A stretch of DNA of 7,526 bases from Planctomycetota bacterium. GTDB lineage: Bacteria > Planctomycetota > UBA1135 > UBA2386. Below are positions 1 through 4,429 of this stretch, in pieces. Below the pieces are notes generated by a model. It was not told where the DNA came from, did no database searches, and was given only the letters and a program-made list of their open reading frames with translations. The stretch lies in the NCBI GenBank assembly GCA_016793305.1, contig JAEUHU010000046.1, positions 1 to 7,526 on the forward strand, written 5' to 3'. The position numbers and the translations under genes were made by a program. Each line of letters starts with the position of its first letter. The stretch's first letter is position 1.

Positions 1-120
1 AACCGAAGAGCCTTCAAGAGTGCGTATGGAAGCCTGCGGAGTCCGCGGTGTTCGGCGAGCTGGCGCCAAGGCGCCTGAGTCCTTCGAGGAGTAGTTCTCA
101 AGACCACTGGCTATTGACGG

Positions 121-200
121 GCCCGGCCCTCTCATGGAAGCCTGGGTCGGCCGCACGGGCGCCGCGTGCGTCGGTCGCCACGGGCCGGGCGCGCCGGCCC
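121..200 (+). promoter_or_regulatory. GC-rich hairpin with a competing upstream arm in the leader of the first paralogue
   Basis: GGGCCGG (182-188) and CCGGCCC (194-200) form a perfect 7-bp stem with a 5-nt loop. The left arm is also complementary over 9 nt to GCCCGGCCC at 121-129, pairing with 182-190. The two pairings exclude each other, which is the geometry of an attenuator or anti-terminator. The pairings are read directly from the sequence, but a function is only inferred. No U-tract follows the hairpin (CTTCCC instead), so it is not a classical intrinsic terminator. In DNA this GC-rich such matches can arise by chance. Confidence 0.3.
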
Positions 201-246
201 CTTCCCAAGCCAGCGCTGGTCGGATAGATCGCGGGACTTGGCTGGC

Positions 247-276
247 GTTGCCGCGAAGGATCCGCCGCAAGGTGAC
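247..276 (+). promoter_or_regulatory. Hairpin covering the ribosome binding site of the first paralogue
   Basis: GTTGCC (247-252) can pair with GGTGAC (271-276) through four Watson-Crick pairs and two G-U wobbles, with an 18-nt loop. The right arm overlaps the Shine-Dalgarno-like AAGGTGA (269-275), which sits 7 nt before the ATG at 283. The second paralogue has the same arm in the same place (1633-1663), with Watson-Crick pairs where this copy has wobbles. This suggests a shared leader that can occlude the ribosome binding site. Regulation by it is inferred. Confidence 0.4.
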
Positions 277-282
277 CTCATG

Positions 283-1479
283 ATGAAGCCGATTCGCCTG
301 TTCGCTCCACTGGCCTGCTCGTTCCTCGCGGCCACCGCGGTGGCCCAGACCGGCCGAACCATGAGCCTGCGGGCCCCGGTGGTGCTGGGGCAGACGGCCT
401 CGATGGTGATGGAGTACCCGTCGTCGATCGCTGGACATCAGTTCGCGATGGCGATGTGTTCGCCGAGCTACCCGGGGGCGTTGCCGGTCTCGGTTCCGGG
501 CCAGGTGACAGGCGTGCTGCGGCTCGACCCGCTCGCCTTCGGCGTGCTGGGGATCGGTGTGCTGGATCCATCGGGCGTGAGCCCGGCGCTGACCTTCCTC
601 GTCCCGAACGACCCGCTGCTGGTCGGGCTGACGTTCGACGTGCAGGGGGCGGACATCGATGCGCTCGGGTTGATCACGCTGACCGACAACGACCTGGAGA
701 TCGAGGTGGCGGCCCCACCGCCGGCGAGCCTGAACATGGTCGCGATCGCGTCGGGGACCTTCTCGATGGGCTCGTGGGTCGGGCCGCTGGGGTTCCCGCC
801 GTACTACAACCAACCGAACTCCCTCCAAAGGCACGAGGTGACGATCACGCGGCCGTTCTGGATGGGGAAGTACGAGGTGACGCAGGCGGAGTATCAGGCA
901 TTGACGGGCAGCAACCCGTCCCTCTTCACGGCACCGTGGTCTCCGGGGAGCCTCGACCGACCGGTGGAGCAGGTGTCCTGGACCATGGCGGTTGCCTACT
1001 GCGATGCCTTGACGGTTCAGGAGGCTGCGGCTGGCCGACTGCCCTCGGGTTACGAGTATCGTCTGCCGACGGAAGCAGAGTGGGAGTACTGCTGCCGCGC
1101 CGGAACGACTTCGGAGTTCCACTTCGGAGCCTCGCTGGTCTGTGGCCAGGCCAACTTCGGTTTCAGCGACCACAGCAACGGCAACTGCAACTCGCCGGGG
1201 CCGATGCCGGTCGGGAGCTTCCCCCCGAACGCGTGGGGCCTGCACGACATGCACGGCAATGTGTGGGAGTGGTGCCTCGACAGCTGGGACCTGTCCAACA
1301 ACTACCCGGCGGAACCTGTCTCCGATCCCTACGTGGTGGTCGGAACCAGCCAGATCGTCCGGGGCGGCGCCTGGAGCGATGACTCCAGCTGGTGTCGGTC
1401 CGCGTTCCGGTTCGGACTCGGCCCCAACCTCTCGGAGGTCAACCTCGGGTTTCGGGTCGTCTGCGCCCCGATTCGCTAG
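283..1479 (+). CDS. Secreted SUMF1-domain protein, first tandem copy
   Basis: This is a predicted secreted protein of 398 residues. Residues 1-21 form a signal peptide (Lys/Arg n-region, hydrophobic core, AVA cleavage site before Gln22). Residues 22-150 form an uncharacterised module containing LRLDPLAFGVLG and FLVPNDPLLVG. From Asn151 to the end is a SUMF1/FGE-sulfatase fold, with NMVAIASGTFSMGS, GKYEVTQAEYQAL, RLPTEAEWEYCCRAGT, GLHDMHGNVWEWC and a terminal NLGFRVV. In human FGE the second catalytic cysteine lies in RCAAR. Here that motif is RSAFR (372-376), so only Cys371 could match one of the two. Formylglycine synthesis is therefore unlikely, and there is no sulfatase gene nearby. A binding or structural surface role is inferred. 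The ATG at 283 is preferred to the adjacent ATG at 280 because it aligns exactly with the start of the downstream paralogue and has better spacing from AAGGTGA (269-275). Confidence 0.9.
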   Translation: MKPIRLFAPLACSFLAATAVAQTGRTMSLRAPVVLGQTASMVMEYPSSIAGHQFAMAMCSPSYPGALPVSVPGQVTGVLRLDPLAFGVLGIGVLDPSGVSPALTFLVPNDPLLVGLTFDVQGADIDALGLITLTDNDLEIEVAAPPPASLNMVAIASGTFSMGSWVGPLGFPPYYNQPNSLQRHEVTITRPFWMGKYEVTQAEYQALTGSNPSLFTAPWSPGSLDRPVEQVSWTMAVAYCDALTVQEAAAGRLPSGYEYRLPTEAEWEYCCRAGTTSEFHFGASLVCGQANFGFSDHSNGNCNSPGPMPVGSFPPNAWGLHDMHGNVWEWCLDSWDLSNNYPAEPVSDPYVVVGTSQIVRGGAWSDDSSWCRSAFRFGLGPNLSEVNLGFRVVCAPIR

Positions 1480-1492
1480 AGCGGGGACGCCC

Positions 1493-1549
1493 TGACCGAT
1501 GGCGGACGAGCGCCGACACACGTCCACTCGGGTGCGAGGCCATCGGTCA
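1493..1549 (+). other. Three-way-junction-like inverted repeat between the paralogues
   Basis: TGACCGATGGC (1493-1503) and GCCATCGGTCA (1539-1549) form a perfect 11-bp closing stem. The 35 nt between them fold almost completely into two hairpins. One is GGACG (1504-1508) with CGTCC (1521-1525) around a 12-nt loop. The other is CTCG (1527-1530) with CGAG (1535-1538) around GGTG. Only A1526 is left unpaired at the junction. It begins 13 nt after the stop codon of the first paralogue, and no U-tract follows. It could be a 3'-end or RNA-stability element, a leader element of the second gene, or a protein-binding site. The pairing is directly visible, but the function is unknown. Confidence 0.5.
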
Positions 1550-1566
1550 TTCAGGTGCCTAATGGG

Positions 1567-1593
1567 GTAGCTGGCGCTGCTGTTGGCAGCTAC
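1567..1593 (+). other. Perfect 7-bp hairpin in the spacer between the paralogues
   Basis: GTAGCTG (1567-1573) and CAGCTAC (1587-1593) pair perfectly around a 13-nt loop, 17 nt beyond the three-way-junction element. No U-run follows. With the flanking structures it makes most of this 184-bp spacer foldable. A role is not evident from the sequence alone. Confidence 0.35.
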
Positions 1594-1632
1594 GGTTCTG
1601 CGAACGGAGTCGGCTGGGAATGGGCGACCAGG

Positions 1633-1663
1633 GGTTGCCCAGATCTCTCGGCCGAAGGCAACC
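1633..1663 (+). promoter_or_regulatory. Hairpin flush with the start codon of the second paralogue
   Basis: GGTTGCC (1633-1639) and GGCAACC (1657-1663) form a perfect 7-bp stem around a 17-nt loop. The right arm contains the last two bases of the Shine-Dalgarno GAAGG (1654-1658) and ends on the base before the ATG at 1664. If formed in the mRNA it would hinder ribosome access. The equivalent position upstream of the first paralogue (247-276) retains pairing with two G-U wobbles replacing U-A and G-C pairs. Confidence 0.45.
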
Positions 1664-2839
1664 ATGCATCCTTCGCGCCTGCTCGTACCTCTCGCCAGTT
1701 CGTTGGTCGCGGCGACCGCGGTGGCCCAGACCGGTCGCACGATGAAGCTGATGGCGCCGGTGGTGCTCGGCCAGACGGCGTCGATGGTCATGGAGCACTC
1801 GCCGTCGCTCGCGGGCCGGCAGTTCGCGATGGCGATGTGTTCGCCGAACTTCCCGGGGGCGCTGCCGATCTCGATCCCTGGCGTGGCGGTGGGGGTGCTG
1901 CGGCTCGATCCGCTCGCCTTCGGAGTGCTCGGCGTCGGCGTGCTGGATGCATCGGGCGTGAGCCCGGCGCTGCAGTTCCTGGTGCCGAACAACCCGTTGC
2001 TGGTCGGGGCGTCGTTCGACGTGCAGGGTGCAGACGTCGACGGCGCGGGGCTTCTCACGCTGACCGACAACGACCTCGAGATCGAAGTGGCGGCTCCGCC
2101 GCTGGCCAGCTCGAACATGGTGGCGATCGCGTCGGGCACGTTCTCGATGGGGTCCGCCCTGCCCGTCGGTTCGGCGCCCTACTTCAACCAGACGACTTCG
2201 AAGCCGGTGCACTCGGTGACGATCTCGATGCCGTTCTGGGCCGGGAAGTACGAGGTGACGCAGGCGGAGTACCAGGCGCTGATGGGCAGCAACCCGTCGC
2301 ACTTCGCAGGGGTCGACCTGCCGGTGGAACTGGTGTCCTGGAACCAAGCGGTGGCCTACTGCGACGCGCTGAGCGTGCAGGAAGCGGCGGCAGGCCGTTT
2401 GCCGACGGGATACGAGTATCGCCTGCCGACCGAAGCGGAGTGGGAGTACTGCGTTCGTGCGGGAACGTCGACGGAGTTCCACTACGGATCGGGGCTGGCC
2501 TGCGACCAGGCGAACATCTGGTACGACTCCCAGGCCGGCAGCGTGTGCTCGAGCCCGGGAACCGCGACTGTCGGCAGCTACGTGGCGAACGCGTGGGGAC
2601 TGCACGACATGCACGGGAACGTGTCGGAGTGGTGCCTCGACAGTTGGGACAACAGCGCCAACTACCCTGCTGGCTCGGTTGCCGATCCGTACGAGGCGAG
2701 CGGCCCCTACCGGATCGTTCGCGGCGGCGGCTGGTCCTTCCACTCCTACCTCAGCCGTTCGGCGTTCCGCCTCGGCGGGGTCCCCGATTTCGCGCACCGC
2801 AGCATCGGGTTTCGGGTGGTCTGCGCGCCAGTCCGCTAG
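1664..2839 (+). CDS. Secreted SUMF1-domain protein, second tandem copy
   Basis: This is a predicted secreted protein of 391 residues with the same architecture as its upstream paralogue. Residues 1-21 are a signal peptide (MHPSRLLVPLASSLVAATAVA, Gln22 following). Residues 22-150 are the uncharacterised module, about 80% identical to the first copy. The SUMF1 fold runs from Asn151 onward, with GKYEVTQAEYQAL, RLPTEAEWEYC, GLHDMHGNVSEWC and SIGFRVV. The two positions that correspond to the catalytic cysteines of true formylglycine-generating enzymes are both serine here (Ser364 and Ser366 in SRSAFR). Enzymatic conversion of a sulfatase cysteine is therefore not expected, and a non-catalytic secreted or surface function is inferred. 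The start at ATG 1664 follows GAAGG (1654-1658) with 5-nt spacing. The frame is open further upstream, but the signal peptide fixes this start. The W-to-S change in the usual GNVWEW motif is a visible difference from the first copy. Confidence 0.9.
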   Translation: MHPSRLLVPLASSLVAATAVAQTGRTMKLMAPVVLGQTASMVMEHSPSLAGRQFAMAMCSPNFPGALPISIPGVAVGVLRLDPLAFGVLGVGVLDASGVSPALQFLVPNNPLLVGASFDVQGADVDGAGLLTLTDNDLEIEVAAPPLASSNMVAIASGTFSMGSALPVGSAPYFNQTTSKPVHSVTISMPFWAGKYEVTQAEYQALMGSNPSHFAGVDLPVELVSWNQAVAYCDALSVQEAAAGRLPTGYEYRLPTEAEWEYCVRAGTSTEFHYGSGLACDQANIWYDSQAGSVCSSPGTATVGSYVANAWGLHDMHGNVSEWCLDSWDNSANYPAGSVADPYEASGPYRIVRGGGWSFHSYLSRSAFRLGGVPDFAHRSIGFRVVCAPVR

Positions 2840-2857
2840 AACGGAGCGCGACCGTTC
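2839..2857 (+). terminator. Hairpin overlapping the stop codon of the second paralogue, possible 3'-end signal
   Basis: GAACGG (2839-2844) and CCGTTC (2852-2857) form a 6-bp stem with a 7-nt loop that begins on the last base of the TAG stop. No T-run follows, so it is not a standard intrinsic terminator. It may still mark the 3' end of the transcript. A second imperfect hairpin, CCTGCT (2890-2895) with AGCAGG (2908-2913), lies just downstream. Confidence 0.25.
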
Positions 2858-2900
2858 GTTGGCGGACACGCTGGGGTAGACCTGGACCGCCTGCTCAGCG

Positions 2901-3596
2901 GTGCTTCAGCAGGATGCGCCGTGCGTAGACTTCGTCGACGGTCTCGTCGAGCACTCGGCTTCTGAACGAAGCCGGCTCGGTCTCGGCACCGTGTGCATCG
3001 ACCGCGTCGAACGCAGGCAGACGCTGAAGGAAGCGTTCCGCATGCTGGCGATGGCGCGCGTCGTGACGCCGGTGCGGCGCATGGCGGCCAACGCAGTGCC
3101 GCTCGGTGCGGAAGTCGACGAACGCTACGAGAAGGTCTGCCTGCTCGACGTCGGGTTGTTCGCGACGATGTCCGGCATCGACGCGGCCGCCTTGCCCGTC
3201 GATGCCGTGGCGCGTTTTGCCAACCACGGCCAGCTCGTCGAACAGTACGTGGGCCAGGAGCTGCGGGCGTGCCACGCGTTCGACCAGGAACCGGCGCTGT
3301 TCCCGTGGGTGCGCGAGGCCAAGAATTCGAACGCCGAGGTCGACTACGTGCTCGAGGTCGGGGGGCGCGTGGTGCCGGTCGAAGGGAAGGCCGGTGCGCC
3401 CGGCACGCTGCGCAGCCTGCACGTGGTGGTCGCCGAGAAGCAGCTGGACCTCGCCGTGCGGGTCGGGCCGGGGCCCCTGCAGGTGCTGTCGACGACGTCG
3501 TCGAGCTCGGTGGGGCCGGAGCGCCCGTTCCGCTTGCTGTCGGTGCCGTTCGCGATGGTCGGCGAGATCCCTCGCCTCGTGCGCGAGCTCGGGTGA
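2901..3596 (+). pseudogene. 5'-truncated AAA/DUF4143-type ATPase remnant (C-terminal part only)
   Basis: From about residue 30 the product (up to 231 residues) matches the C-terminal half of bacterial 'AAA ATPase + DUF4143' proteins. Visible motifs are RRQTLKEAFRMLAMARVVTPV, NAVPLGAEVDERYEKVCLLDVGLF, and the nuclease-like end EVDYVLEVGGRVVPVEGKAG followed by LRSLHVVV. Full-length members carry an N-terminal ATPase domain with Walker A and B motifs. None is present here, and the frame meets a stop at 2877-2879 upstream. The usual VEVK is VEGK. A GTG at 2901 could begin translation, but no Shine-Dalgarno sequence is visible; an ATG at 3042 lies inside the conserved region. The gene has most likely lost its 5' part at the edge of the duplicated SUMF1 unit. 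A functional stand-alone DUF4143 protein is possible but less likely. Confidence 0.65.
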
Positions 3597-3829
3597 GCGT
3601 GGGCGACGATCCGACCGGCTGCGCCGCCGAACGATCATCTCACGCGGTCTCCGTGCTGCGCCTGGGCTTGCTGGTGCGTTCGCGGCACCCGGGGCTCACG
3701 CCAGTATCGGGGCGTTGCTGCGGTCTCGGGAAGTGCCTGGCCGCGAGAGGTGGTTCGAGTCGCTCGCCTCGCGACCCGCATCCTTCGCTTGACCCACCGC
3801 CGCCCAGGTGCCAGCCTCCCGAGCTGGCC
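3597..3829. other. Spacer upstream of recR without a recognised gene
   Basis: No coding region is supported here. A short inverted repeat, GTCGC (3759-3763) with GCGAC (3771-3775), is present. A TTGACC at 3789-3794 has no matching -10 box at the right distance. I see no clear promoter or terminator. Confidence 0.4.
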
Positions 3830-4429
3830 ATGGCGCAGCGCGAACGCAGCATCGAGAACTTGATCCAGCGGTTGCACCGCCTGCCCGGCATCGGCCCGAA
3901 GACCGCCGAACGGTTGGCGTTCCACCTGCTGCGCATCGACGCCGACGAAGCGCTGCAGCTGGCGAAGGCGATCGAACAGGTGCGCGCCGCGGTGAAGACC
4001 TGCAGCCGCTGCTTCCAGCTCGACGCCAGCGACCCGTGTTCGGTCTGCAGCGACCCGGCGCGCGACCAGCGCATGCTGCTGGTGCTCGAGGACCCGCGCG
4101 AGGTGCAGCGCTTCGAGGACGTCGGCTACCGCGGCCTCTACCACGTGCTGCAGGGCCGCCTGTCGCAGCTCGAAGGCATCCGCCCCGAGGACCTGACCAC
4201 CGGCCCGCTGCTGATGCGCGTCACCAAGGAAGCGTTCGCCGAAGTGTGCCTCGCCACCAACCCGGACCTCGAGGGCGAAGGCACCGCGCGTGTGCTCGCC
4301 GAGAAGCTGGCGCCGCTCGGCGTCAAGGTCACGCGGCTGGCGCGTGGCCTGCCGGCCGGCGCATCGATCGCGCAGGTCAGCGCGTCGATCCTCGCCGACG
4401 CCATCGAAGGGCGGCGCACCCTGTCGTGA
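3830..4429 (+). CDS. recR: Recombination mediator protein RecR
   Basis: RecR acts with RecF/RecO to load RecA on single-stranded DNA at gaps during recombinational repair in the cytoplasm. The product has 199 residues, the usual family length. The helix-hairpin-helix is at residues 18-34 (LPGIGPKTAERLAFHLL). The zinc-binding cysteines are Cys58, Cys61, Cys70 and Cys73 (CSRC...CSVC). The Toprim domain follows with LLVLEDPREV (Glu87) and ATNPDLEGEGTA (142-153), then VTRLARGLPAG near the end. The C-terminal segment usually reading 'LEY' after GLPxG reads IAQ here, a local divergence. The ATG at 3830 gives the canonical N-terminus, although no strong Shine-Dalgarno sequence precedes it. The stop overlaps the hrpB start by GTGA, so the two genes form an operon. 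The frequent bacterial neighbours dnaX and ybaB are not upstream; an ATPase remnant is. Confidence 0.97.
   Translation: MAQRERSIENLIQRLHRLPGIGPKTAERLAFHLLRIDADEALQLAKAIEQVRAAVKTCSRCFQLDASDPCSVCSDPARDQRMLLVLEDPREVQRFEDVGYRGLYHVLQGRLSQLEGIRPEDLTTGPLLMRVTKEAFAEVCLATNPDLEGEGTARVLAEKLAPLGVKVTRLARGLPAGASIAQVSASILADAIEGRRTLS

Larger units (their letters stand above)
1..282. other. Left-edge region without a supported gene; leader of the first paralogue
   Basis: No reading frame here can be defended as a gene. Three + strand frames are open at the left edge and close at about 76-78, 92-94 and 226-228. One could be the tail of a gene whose body lies outside the window, but none gives a recognisable C-terminus. 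The frame of the first paralogue is open back to 166. I do not call that extension coding, because the signal peptide and ribosome binding site place the start at 283. The 11-mer ATGGAAGCCTG occurs at 26-36 and again at 134-144. The stretch 120-220 is extremely GC-rich and self-complementary. No convincing sigma-70 promoter is visible. Confidence 0.5.
246..2872 (+). repeat. Tandem duplication of a unit of about 1.3 kb carrying the SUMF1-protein gene
   Basis: The two genes start 1381 bp apart and encode proteins that are about three-quarters identical by eye and collinear throughout, apart from two small length differences in the SUMF1 half. The similarity extends beyond the coding regions. 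The leaders share a GTTGCC...GATC...GCCG...AAGG...ACC pattern before the ATG. The 3' flanks share CTAGA-CGG-G, then GACCG and TGGCGGAC, to about 1515 and 2872. Many synonymous differences show that the duplication is not recent. Confidence 0.75.

Noticed and set aside
114..142. Sigma-70 -35 box TTGACG upstream of the first paralogue
   Set aside because: No acceptable -10 hexamer at 16-18 bp; the sequence there is GAAGCC-like.
239..251. Sigma-54-type promoter (TGGC...TTGC) upstream of the first paralogue
   Set aside because: Only 8 nt separate the GG and GC elements, whereas sigma-54 promoters need 10.
166..282. N-terminal extension of the first paralogue to a start at 166
   Set aside because: It would bury the signal peptide. 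The paralogue alignment and AAGGTGA spacing both indicate ATG 283.
283..360. Lipoprotein signal peptide (Cys12 within the hydrophobic segment)
   Set aside because: Residues before Cys12 (Pro-Leu-Ala) do not make a lipobox, and the second paralogue has Ser at this position. The AVA-Gln site fits signal peptidase I.
1480..1663. Integron attC site or gene-cassette boundary between the paralogues
   Set aside because: The inverted repeats lack the RYYYAAC and GTTRRRY core sites, and the shared flanks are explained by tandem duplication.
1555..2928. Long + strand frame overlapping the second paralogue
   Set aside because: It is the shifted frame of a well-supported gene, rich in Gly, Arg and Ala, with no signal peptide or family motif.
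3740..3780. tRNA T-arm-like GGTTCGAGTC before recR
   Set aside because: The flanking bases do not form a 5-bp T stem, and no anticodon arm, acceptor stem or CCA fits around it.
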